Source of the DNA: Stomoxys calcitrans | Taxonomy: Eukaryota; Arthropoda; Insecta; Diptera; Muscidae | Direction: 5' to 3' | NCBI RefSeq assembly: GCF_963082655.1 | Contig: NC_081553.1 | Location: 40,242,554 to 40,306,553, forward strand | DNA: 64,000 nt | Shown here: positions 43,954 to 53,984 of the stretch, one piece after another | Numbering within the stretch: position 1 is the stretch's first letter | How the letters are laid out: the number at the start of each line of letters is the position of its first letter | Notes under the pieces: generated by a model | What the model was told of the DNA's origin: nothing | Database searches by the model: none | Seen by the model: only the letters and a program-made list of their open reading frames with translations | Program-made: the position numbers and the translations under genes

Positions 43954-44248
43954 TAGCGAAATTGCAAATTTTGTCCAAGAATATTCCACTAAGGAACAGG
44001 GACAAACTTCTCACATATCTATGAGTGCAGTCCGATTCAAGTTTAAACTCAATGATAAGGGGTCTCCTTTTTATAGCCGAGTCCGAATGGCGTGTCGACA
44101 CCTCTTCGAAGAGAAATTTTTACAAATGTTGCCAGCATTAGGAGGGGAAAACCACCGCTGAACATTTTTTTCTGATGGTCTCGCCAGGATTTGAATCCAA
44201 GCGTTCGGCGTCGTAGGCGGACATGCAAACCTTTGTGTAACGGTGGTC
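43954..44248 (-). mobile_element. SINE nested in LOA-like copy
   Basis: The minus strand carries the head CCACCGTTACACAAAGG (box A decayed), TTGGATTCAAATCCTGGCGA (box B present), GGTGGTTTTCCCCTCCTAAT, CTCGGCTATAAAAAGGAGAC and the tail CTTAGTGGAATATTCTTGG. TCCTTGGA at 43946-43953 and 44249-44256 is a target-site duplication. Removing the SINE restores LOA-like reading KVLSKDSRAPRFL across the junction. Confidence 0.85.
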
Positions 44249-44256
44249 TCCTTGGA

Positions 44257-44990
44257 GAGCACTTTTCGCAATCTAGATGCTTTGCTAGTGCCCTCTAATT
44301 CTCCTCAGAATTTATCCAAGGAACTCCTCTTCGTACTCGTCTCCTTCTTGTACCTGCTAAGAGCCTCTCGTCGCAGCCCTCTGCCGTATTTCCCTCTTCG
44401 GCTTGTTAAACAGCCTCCTGCATTCCTTTCTTAGTACCTCTGGTTCATGCTCATCGTTTCCATTTTGAAGAGCCACACGATATTCGATGCAGTATTTTCC
44501 CTCTTTGCCTTTCCTTTCTCAGTACCTTAAGCTCCAGTATCCAACATGATTGGTTCATGCTTCCCGTAACAAGATTCACTGCGGACTCTAGTTCCCTTGG
44601 GTTAGGTCCCCCAAAATTTCTTTCAGGAACTCTTCTTCGATCTCGTTGTCTCTTTGAACTTGCCCAGAGCCTCACGATATTCGACGCAGCAGTCTGCTTT
44701 CTGTTTTCCCTCTTCACCTTGTTAAAGAGCCTCCTGCTTTCCTTCCTTAGTACCTTTAGTTCCGTTATCCACCATGATTGGCTCATGATCTTCGTAGTTA
44801 TATTCACTGAGGGCTTTAGTTCCCTCGCATTCGATATAGGTCCTCCAGCGGACCCAAGCCATTGCATATGTGCTCTGAAACTATCCGAGTTTGTCCTCCA
44901 CGGCTTCCTCCCTCCTTCCTCCTTTCTCTTGCTCAACCGGAAAACCTATCCTGTAGTGATCCGAGAAGGACGGATTAATTCTAATTGGAA
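44257..44990 (-). pseudogene. LOA-like retrotransposon, endonuclease-RT linker with internal duplication
   Basis: Leftward: ARELKPSVNITTKIMSQSWW, ELKVLRKESRRLFNKVKREN, then again PRELESAVNLVTGSMNQSCW, ELKVLRKER, then VLRKECRRLFNK in another frame, ending SKASRLRKVLSK against the SINE. The CTTGTTAAA word (complement of the LFNK codons) lies at 44402 and 44718, 316 bp apart, and a partial third unit lies near 44500-44575. The linker has therefore been duplicated within this copy, with clear divergence between units. Confidence 0.75.
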
Positions 44991-45004
44991 GGTCTCCACC
45001 GAAT

Positions 45005-45448
45005 GAACTTTTGTATATTTTTTTTTTTTGATTTTTTTTTAATTTTATTATTATTTTTTAATTTTATTATTATTTTTTAATTTTTTTTATTATTTTTTAA
45101 TTTTTTTTATTTTTTTATTTTTATTTTTTTTTTTTTGATTTTTTTTTTGATTTTTTTTTATTTTTTTACAGTTTTTGTTTTACAATTTTTTTTTACATAT
45201 TTTTTTATAATTTTTTTTATATTTTTTTAATTTTTTTATTTTATTTATTTAAATTTTTAATTTTTTTATATTTTTCCCTTTTTTATTATTTTTATCACTG
45301 TTTTATATTTTTTTCTACAAATTCAAAAAATTAATTTTTTTTCACAATTTAATTTTTTTTCTTTTTAAATTATAATTTTTTTCAAAAAAATTTTTTTTCT
45401 TAATTTTTTGTTTAGTTTACTATTAAAATTTTGTTTATTTATTTTTTT
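45005..45448. repeat. T-rich low-complexity tract
   Basis: Long T runs broken by GATTTT, AATTTTATTATT and ATATTTTT. It continues at 46206-46460 beyond a family A element, so the element inserted into a pre-existing T-rich tract. Confidence 0.85.
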
Positions 45449-46205
45449 ATACCCTCCACCATAGGATGGGGGTATACTAATTTCGTCATACTGTTTGTAT
45501 CTAGCCATGTCCATCTGTCCTTCTGTCTTTCGAAAGCACGCTAACTTTCGAAGGAGTAAAGCTAGCCGCTTGAAATTTTGCACAAATACTTTTTATTAGT
45601 GTAGGTCGGTTGGTATTGTAAATGGGCCAAATCGGCCCATGTTTTGATGTAGCTGCCTTATAAACCGATATGGGGTCCTGACTTCTTGAGCCACAAGAGG
45701 GCGCAATTATAATCCGATTTGACTGAAATTTTGCATGAGGTGTTTTGTTATGACTTTCAACAACTGTTCTGTTCAAATCGGTCCATCACCTGATATAGCT
45801 GCCATATAAACCGATCTGGGGTCTTGAGCCACTAGAGGGCGCAATTATTATCCGATTTGGCTGAAATTTTGTACAACGACTTCTCTCATGACCTTTAACA
45901 TACGTGTCGAATATGATATGAATCACCATAAACCGATCTCCTTAGTTTTTTTCTCCAGCCCCTAAAGTGCGTAGGTCTTACTAGATTTGGCTGAAATGAC
46001 TTCTACTTCTACTATGGTCTCCAATATTCAGTTCAATTATGGTCCGAAATGAACCATAACTTGATATTGTTCCAATAACAAAGCAACTCTTTTCGTTAAT
46101 CCTTTGTTTGCCTAAAAAGAGATACCGTGGCAAGAGCTCGACAAATGCGATCCATGGTGGAGGGTATTTAAGATTCGGCCGAACTTAGCACGCTTTTACT
46201 TGTTT
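45449..46205 (-). mobile_element. Family A1 element with both termini and perfect subterminal inverted repeats
   Basis: ATACCCTCCACCAT at 45449-45462 is matched by ATGGTGGAGGGTAT at 46154-46167. Beyond the right repeat lies AAGATTCGGCCGAACTTAGC and ACGCTTTTACTTGTTTT, the complement of the AAGTAAAAGCGT end seen elsewhere. Inside are TCTGTCTTTCGAAAGCACGC, then about three to four monomers (GGCGCAATTATAATCCG, TGACTGAAATTTTGCATGAG). Non-coding. Helentron-derived (HINE) identity is an inference. Confidence 0.75.
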
Positions 46206-46460
46206 TTTAATATTTTTTCTACAAATTCAAAAAATATATATTATTTTTACTATTTTAAAAAAAATTTTCTTAATTTTTTTTAATTTTTAAAAAGTTTTTC
46301 TTAATTTTTTTTTATTTTTAAAAAATCGTTTTTTTTTTAATTTTTTTTTTTAATTTTTTTTTTATTTTAATTTTTTTTTTTTAATTTTTTTTTTTTTAAT
46401 TTTTTTTTTTATTTTTTCCATTTATTTTTTTTTTTTGTAATATTTTTCTACAAATTCAGA
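46206..46460. repeat. T-rich low-complexity tract, continued
   Basis: Runs of T10-T13 separated by AA or AAT; same character as 45005-45448. Confidence 0.85.
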
Positions 46461-47880
46461 GAATTAACTTTCATACTGAACTTAATTTTCAAAAAAGTTT
46501 GTAAATATTTCTTTGAATAAAGGCATTATTTTTTTGTTAAAAAATTTTTTCAATAATCAAAATTCCGAGAAAAGTTTTTTTAAAATATAAAAAAGATAAA
46601 ATTTTTTAATTCAATTTATCTACGAAAACCATCAGCCGGCATGGCTACCATCTCATTTGGTTTTATACAAAACTATTCTTAATTTAAAAATCACCAGGGA
46701 GTTATGGCAAGGTCTCACAGTTCGTTTTCCTATTGCAGGTAAATTTGTTATCTCTTTTCGTAGTGTTTTTTTCCCCTTCTGTAAAACATTTGTTCGGTTT
46801 TGTTTTTCTAATTGGTGTATTATGTGTCAGTTTTGAGCTTCAGACTCTTATCCAAACCTTGATAATATTTGTTTTTAAATAGAAACATGACTTGTATTTG
46901 AAGGCAGTTAAGTATTTTTTTTTACTATTTTAAGTTAATGGCTGCTTTAAACTTTAAATTTTGTTAACAAAAAAAAAAAAAACGCCAAAGTCACAACATT
47001 TTTAGGCCTAATGCGTTCGTTGTACAACTCCGAATTATTAGATATACCAGCTAAGATAGTTTGGCAGCTATCCATGTCCATGACTAAACTACATACATTA
47101 ATTTTAAAAGGCCCCCGCCGGCTAGGTGGGGGGGGGGCAGAAGCAGGAGCAGGTGAACTGTTATATGAGTAGGTTTTGTATTGTATCTCTTTTGTTGCTG
47201 TTTTTGTTGTAATATATATATATACTGATCAGAGTCATAACAACTTGGCGGGGTATGTATTATTGTTTACTTGCCCACTAGGCTACACGAGCTTAAAATC
47301 GGCGAAATCATAAATTAAACATTTTCTTTGACGTTTTTGTTTTTTTTTACTGTGTTTTAACAACTTTTTAAGTGGCCTGTTGCCTCATGTCACTCCACTT
47401 GTTGGCTGGTTTTTGCTTGCTTGTTGCATTGCACACAAAAAAATTGTTTGTCAAACCCAACCACACAACTGGATAAACACTGTCACTATGTTGTCTTTTT
47501 GTAGACATTTAAATTTTTTTTTTTGCCTCCACCTCTGCCTCCTCCGCCTTATGCACACGATTCACTATGTTTTTGTTGTTTTCCCCTAATTTATTTATAA
47601 TTTTTATAAATTAGTTTTTAAATCATAAGCTTACACCCATGCTATATATAATGACTACACACACAGTACTTTGGCCATGTAGGCCTTTTGTTTACTTTGC
47701 ACATCAAATTTTACTTTCATTTAAAGATTTTTTTCAAGCCAAATTTTAAGGTCAAAATTATACAACACCAGCTGAAGGCGGCCTCTTTTACAGCGCACGC
47801 AACAAAATTTTCTTGTTTTTGTTTGAATCTACTTTGGCATAAAATTGTCCCAAAACTTGATTAAATTAGTATTTGTTTGC
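46461..47880. other. Unique AT-rich DNA, no gene seen
   Basis: No family match. Notable points are a G10 run near 47130-47140, an A14 run near 46970 and a TATATATATA word at about 47212. Frames are low-complexity. Confidence 0.4.
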
Positions 47881-47999
47881 CACTTAGAAACTTTGTTTCC
47901 AAATTCTTTTGGTTTGGGGGATTTTCGGGAGTGGAAAGGTCGGCCTGATACTTGGTCCACAATTTCGTGTCAGATTCATTTATCAACTCAGAATTTTTA
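47881..47999 (-). mobile_element. Helitron-like fragment
   Basis: TTTGGTTTGGGGGATTTTCG, GGTCGGCCTGATACTTGGTC and CAGATTCATTTATCAACTC match one monomer. It ends where a family A terminus begins. Confidence 0.45.
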
Positions 48000-49086
48000 T
48001 ACCCTCCACCATAGGATGGGGATATACTAATTTCGTCATTCTGTTTGTTACACCTCGAAATAGGCGTCTGAGACCCCATAAAGTATATGTTGGGTTGCCC
48101 AAAAAGTAATTGCGGATTTTTTAAAAGAAAGTAAATGCATTTTTAATAAAACTTAGAATGAACTTTAATCAAATATACTTTTTTTACACTTTTTTTCTAA
48201 AGCAAGCTAAAAGTAACAGCTGATAACTGACAGAAGAAAGAATGCAATTACAGAGTCAGAAGCTGTGAAAAAATTTGTCAACGCCGACTATATGAAAAAT
48301 CCGCAATTACTTTTTGGGCAACCCAATATATTCTTGATCGTCATGTCATTTTAAGTCGATCTAGCCATGTCCGTCCGTCCGTTCGTACGTCCGTCTGTCT
48401 GTCGAAAGCACGCTAATTTTCGAAGGAGTAAACTAGCCGCTTGATATTTTTCACAAATATTTTTTATTATTGTAGGTCGGTTGGGATTGTGAATGGGCCA
48501 AATCGTTCCATGTTTTGATATAGCTGCCATATAAACCGATCTTGGGTCTTGACTTTTTGAGCCTCTAAAGGGCGCAATTCTCGTCCGATTTGACTGAAAT
48601 TTTGCACGTGGTGTTTTGGTATCATTTCCAAAAACTGCGATAAGTATGGTTCAAACCGGTCCATGTTTTGATATAGCTGCCATATAAACCGATCGTGGGT
48701 CTTGACTTTTTGAGCCTCTAGAGGGGGCAATTCTCGTCCGATTTGACTGAAATTTTGCACGTGGTGTTTTGGTATCACTTTCAAGAAATTCGCTAAGTAT
48801 GGTTCAAATCGGTCCATGTTTTGATATACCTGCCATATAAATCTTGGGTCTTGATTTGATGAGCCCCTAGGGGGCGCAATTTTCGTCCGATTTGACTGAA
48901 ATTTAGCGTGGAGTGTTTTGGTATCACTCTCAACAACTGTGCCAAGATTTAAATCGGTTCATAATCTGGTATAGCTACCATATAAACCGATCTGGGATAT
49001 TGACTTCTTGAGCCGCTGGAGGGCGCCGCAATTCTCATCCGATTTGGCTGAAATTTAGCATGAGGTGTTTTGTTATGACTTTCAAT
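48000..49086 (-). repeat. Family A1 element, left terminus and monomers, right end cut
   Basis: It starts ATACCCTCCACCATAGGATG, AATTTCGTCATTCTGTTTGT, is split by a MITE at 48090-48326, and continues GATCTAGCCATGTCCGTCCG, TCGAAAGCACGCTAATTTTC. The monomer word GCCATATAAACCGATC (or its variant) lies at 48526, 48679 and 48832, again exactly 153 bp apart. The right end runs directly into an RTE-like relic at about 49087. The repeated 51-residue frame on the minus strand is an artefact of the period. Confidence 0.85.
48090..48326 (+). mobile_element. MITE, copy 5, nested in family A
   Basis: Both termini complete (TTGGGTTGCCC and GGGCAACCCAA). The right flank is TA; the left flank is TG, probably a mutated TA. 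Inner sequence like copies 1-3. Confidence 0.93.
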
Positions 49087-49935
49087 AAAATGATATTAAA
49101 ATCGTTCTGGGAGATTTTAACGCGAAGATAGGAAAGGAAGACATCTTTGGTCCAACATTCGGAAATCTTAGCCTCCACTAGATAACGATCCGTGGAGCGA
49201 ATATAGATTCGGATCATTACTTTGTTGCAGCAAAGGTTCGCACCCGTTTGAACATGGCGAGGAAAGTACAATCTGACACTGCGCGGAAGCTGGACATTGA
49301 AAAGCTGCAAACACAACAGATGACAGCGGCATACTCCACTCGATTGACCCAACTGCTTGATGAAAGCACTGCTTGTTCCGATGATATAATGCCGCAGTGC
49401 CAAATCATTGCCCACTCCATTGAAAATGCCGCGAAATCCGTACTTGGGTACCGGAAGCCTCCCCCCAAAAAAAAACCATGGTACAACCAAGAGTGTCGAG
49501 ATGCTACTGAAGCCAAGAATGCGGCATATAGAGCAACCCTGCAATCAGTAGCAACGCGCCAGATGAAGAGAGGTATCGACAGAAAAGGTGAGAGGTGAAA
49601 CGTCTATTCCGCAGAAAGACAAAGGAAATGGAAAGACGTGAGTGTGAGCGATCGAATGAAGTCCCAATCATTCTACCAAAGAATTAAACATCATACCGAT
49701 GGCTTTGGTGCAGACAGATCCTCTTGCGGAGACAAAGAAGCAAATCTGGTAACTGACACAGATAACATGCTGAGGATATGGAAAGAACATTTTATCCAAC
49801 TGCTGTTGTCCGATGTTGGCGGCGAAGAGGATACCGCAGAACCAATCTCTGATGATGGCAGCAGGAGCTGACGGGTTACCCGCTGAACTATATCAGACCG
49901 GAGGCGACACGCTGATAAGCCACCACGCTACAGTC
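49087..49935 (+). pseudogene. RTE-like retrotransposon, endonuclease end to RT start
   Basis: [20 protein letters not shown] and GNLSLH, then a stop, then RGANIDSDHYFVAAKVRTRL: the roughly 55 residues that normally separate these two endonuclease blocks are deleted. It continues with the open frame 49248-49598 (WYNQECRDATEAKNAAYR, KRG), a frameshift, RRKTKEMERRECE, then KSQSFYQRIKHHTDGFGA, LVTDTDNMLRIWKEHFIQLL and, after another break, AGADGLPAELYQTGGDTLIS at 49860-49920. The catalytic SDH of the endonuclease is intact; reverse transcriptase is lost after its first block. Confidence 0.85.
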
Positions 49936-49984
49936 TTTAAAAATATAGATATTGAGCTGTAACTTTGTACATGTTCTTTTTTTT

Positions 49985-51770
49985 TTGTCCATAAGCAGGT
50001 TAAGTTCGAAGATGGGCTATATCGGACTATATCTTGATATAGCCCCCATATAGACCGATCCGCCGATTTAGGGTCTTAGGCCCATAAGAGCCACATTTAT
50101 TATCCGATTTTGCTGAAATTTGGGGCAGTGAGTTGCGTTAGGCCCTTCGACATCCTTTTTCAATTTGGCTGAGATCGGTCCAAATTTAGATATAGCTTCC
50201 ATATAGACCGATCTCTCGTGTAAGGTCTTTGGCCTATAAAAGCTCCATTTATTGTCCGATTTCACCGAAATTTGGGACAGTGAGTTGTGTTAGACCCTTT
50301 GACATCTTTCTGCAATTTGGCTCAGATCGGTCTAGATTTAGATATAGTTGCCATATAGACCGATTTCCCGGATTGGGGTCTTAGGCCATAAAAGCCACAA
50401 TTATTATTCGATTTCGCTGAAATTTGAGACAGTGAGCTGTGTTAGGCCCTTCGACATATTTCTGCAATTTGGCTCAGATCGGTCTAGATTTAGTTATAGA
50501 TGCCATATAGACCGATCTCTCGATTTAAGGTCTTTGGTCCATAAAGGCACATTTATTGTCCGATTTCACCGAAATTTGGGACAGTGTTAGACCCTTCGAC
50601 ATCTATCTTCAATTTGTCTTAGATCGGCTGCCATATAGACCGATCTCACGATTTAAGGTTTTGGGGCCATAAAAGGCGCATATATTGTCCGATATCGCCG
50701 AAATTCGGGACAGTAAGTTAAGTTAAAACCCTCGAGATAATTCTGCAATATGGCACAGATCGGTCCAGATTTGGATATAGCTGCCATATAGACCAATCTC
50801 TCGATTTGAGGTTTTGGGCCCATAAAACGTGCATTTATTGTCTGATATCGCCGAAATTTGGGAGAGTGAGTTAAGTTAAGCCCATCGAAATATTTCTGCA
50901 ATTTGGTCTAGATCGGTGAAGATTTGCCATATAGACCGATCTCTCGATTTAAGGTTTTGGGACATAAAAGGCTCATTTATTTTCCCATGTCGCCGAAATT
51001 TGAGACAGTAAGTTAAGACCCTCGAGATAATTCTGCAATATGGCACAGATCGGTCTAGATTTGGATATAGCTGCCATATAGACCAATCTCTCGATTTAAG
51101 GTTTTGGGCTCATAAAACGCGCATTTATTGTCTGATGTCGCCGAAATTTGGGACAGTAAGTTAAGATAAGCCCCTCGATATAATTCTGCAATTTGGTCTA
51201 GATCGGTGAAGATTTGCCATATAGACCGATCTCTCGATTTAAGGTTTTGGGGCCATAAAAGGCTCATTTATTTTCCCATGTCGCCGAAATTTGAGACAGT
51301 AAGTTAAGTTAAGACCCTCGAGATAATTCTGCAATATGGCACAGATCGGTCCAGATTTGGATATAGCTGCCATATAGACCAATCTTTCGATTTAAGGTTT
51401 TGGGCCCATAAAACGGACAAAAACATTTATTGTCCGATGTCGCCGAAATTTGGGACAGGGAGTTTAGATAAGCCCCTCGACATACTTCTTCAATGTGGTA
51501 CAGATCGATCTAGATTTTGATATAGCTGTCGTATAGACCGATCTCTCGATTTAAGGTTTTGGGGCCATAAAAGGCGCATTTATTGTCCGATTTCGCCGAA
51601 ATTTGGAACAGTGACAAATTGGAACATATTTCGATATAGCTGCTATTGGGCATAAGGTATGCATTTTTTACCGGATTTTGACGAAAGGTGGTTTACATAT
51701 ATACCCATAGTGGTGGGTATCCAAAGTTCGACCCGGCCGAACTTAACACCTTTTTACTTATTTATGTTTT
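49985..51770 (-). repeat. Family A2 array with 150-bp monomers and a dimer higher order
   Basis: Monomers: GATATAGCTGCCATATAGAC, CGATCTCTCGATTTAAGG, TTTTGGGCCCATAAAA, TTGTCCGATTTCGCCG, AAATTTGGGACAGTGAGTT. GCCATATAGAC falls at 50350, 50502, 50630, 50783, 50926, 51073, 51216 and 51369. From 50783 on, full and short units alternate, giving a dimer of 290-296 bp. The right terminus has TACCCATAGTGGTGGGTAT, hairpin TTCGACCCGGCCGAA (51727-51741) and the TTTTTACTTATTT end. Confidence 0.85.
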
Positions 51771-53027
51771 CAAATTTTTGTTTAGACTTCAAGTCTATTT
51801 ATTTGCCATAATTAGAAAACAATTTTTTGTAATCAACCTCGAAACATGAGGCTTAGTTGATATAATGAAAAAATTAATTCTTTCTCATGGTCGGCTGATT
51901 GGTGGTCGATGGTATTTTGGTGATGGTGCCTTTTGGCGATGATGATAATTTCTGGTCATCCAACCATCAACTCTAACTTGACTAGTAATTTTTCATAGAG
52001 TTTGTTTTTGAGGCAGTTACTGCATTTAATTGCTGTTGTATACGCTCTCTCTCTGTTTTTTTTTTTTTTTGTATCGCACAACAAAAGGAAAAAAGCCATA
52101 TGAAAAATCAGCACATGCGAATTTCCCTTTTTAATTATGAATGAATTGTTAGTTGATTTTCCCCACCAGCCAAAAAATGGAAAACAACGAAATTTATAAT
52201 AAATACCTAATTAGCCTAAAACAAAACTGCGTGAGGAGTGGCTTAATAATAAAAATTTGTCTTTATAGAAAATAAAATAAAAAACCCCATTTGTTGTTTC
52301 TTTCACGCTGTTTGTTTTTTGCATAAAACTCAGATAAATTATGTAAAAATGCAAACAAAAAGAAAAAACACCAAAGCATATGATTGTGTGATTATGTTCA
52401 GCGATGACTATGGACAATGATAAAACAATAGTTGACTCTTGTTTTAAACCAAAAATAAAAACAACAACAAAAATCTGTCATGTTTTGTGTTGCTTGCTCT
52501 GTTGGTATTGTCTTTAGTGTTTTAAAGAAAAATCCAAAAGAGCAGCTTCAGCTCCTTTACCCTATAACACACAAGACCACAAGATCAGCCATCAACAGCG
52601 AAAATTAACTCAAGTGGGGAAAAGACAGACAGACGGACAGACAGACATGCAGCTATATTTCGTAAAAGTGAAAGTTTTTCCCGCACCACCAAAAAAAAAA
52701 AAAAACAAAAGCACAGTCATACGAAAAGCAGCACCAAAAAAATCATATCTGCCGCCGACTCAACAAACCTACCACAAATGCCGCAAAAACCAACCAAACT
52801 CAGCTAAAGTTAATAAAACAAAGCCAAACACTTTATGGTTTAATGGCTTGCAATCCAAATAAAAAACATAAATGCAAGCATGCAATCAACCATAATCGAT
52901 GCCGGAAACGTAGGGGGTATGGCTATAAAAAAATCAATAATTTTTAATTGCAAAAACAAAAAGACATCACTGCAAATGATCGCTAGAGGGAAATTTAAAT
53001 TTGGTGCTTAATTACAAGTTTGATTTA
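51771..53027. other. Unique AT-rich DNA, no gene seen
   Basis: Contains GGTGATGGTGCCTTTTGGCG near 51918, a T14 run near 52057 and ACAGACAGACGGACAGACAG at about 52625. No coding domain. Confidence 0.4.
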
Positions 53028-53955
53028 AAAAATAAAATAAAATAAAATAAAAAAAAAATAAAATAAAATAAAATAAAATAAAATAAAAATAAAATAAAAT
53101 AAAATAAAATAAAATAAAATAAAATAAAATAAAATAAAATAAAATAAAATAAAATAAAATAAAATAAAATAAAATAAAATAAAATAAAATAAAATAAAAT
53201 AAAATAAAATAAAAATAAAATAAAATAAAATAAAATAAAATAAAATAAAATAAAATAAAATAAAATAAAATAAAATAAAATAAAATAAAATAAAATAAAA
53301 TAAAATAAAATAAAATAAAATAAAATAAAATAAAATAAAATAAAATAAAAAAATATAAAAAAAGTAAAATAAAAAAAAAATAAATTAAAATGAAATAAAT
53401 AAAATAAAATAAAATAAAATAAAATAAAATAAAATAAAATAAAATAAAATAAAATAAAATAAAATAAAATAAAATAAAATAAAATAAAATAAAATAAAAT
53501 AAAATAAAATAAAATAAAATAAAATAAAATAAAATAAAATAAAATAAAATAAAATAAAATAAAATAAAATAAAATAAAATAAAATAAAATAAAATAAAAT
53601 AAAATAAAATAAAATAAAATAAAATAAAATAAAATAAAATAAAATAAAATAAAATAAAATAAAATAAAATAAAATAAAGTAAAGTAAAGTACAGTAAAAT
53701 AAAATAAAATAAAATAAAGTAAAACAAAAATAAAATAAAATTAAGTAAAATAAAATAAAATAAAATAAAAAAATATAAAATAAAGTAAAATAATAAAAAA
53801 ATAAATTAAAATGAAATAAAAAATAAAACAAAAATAAAATAAAATAAAACAAAATAAAAAATAAAATAAAATAAAATAAAACAATATAAAAAATAAAATA
53901 AAATAAAATAAAATAAAACAAAAAAAATAAAACAAAAATAAAATAAAATAAAATT
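53028..53955. repeat. (AAAAT)n microsatellite, about 0.93 kb
   Basis: Almost uninterrupted AAAAT pentanucleotides. An interrupting block AAATATAAAA...AAATTAAAATGAAATAA occurs at 53351 and again, slightly changed, at 53771: a 420-bp internal duplication. The F/I/L/Y frames on the minus strand are translation of the repeat only. Confidence 0.97.
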
Positions 53956-53984
53956 ATAACAGGATTTAAAAAAAAAAAAAATTA

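Noticed and set aside
44557..45006. 149-codon plus-strand frame with a hydrophobic stretch
   Set aside because: Antisense shadow of the LOA-like linker on the minus strand.
53008..53935. Long F/I/L/Y frames on the minus strand
   Set aside because: They are direct translation of the AAAAT microsatellite.
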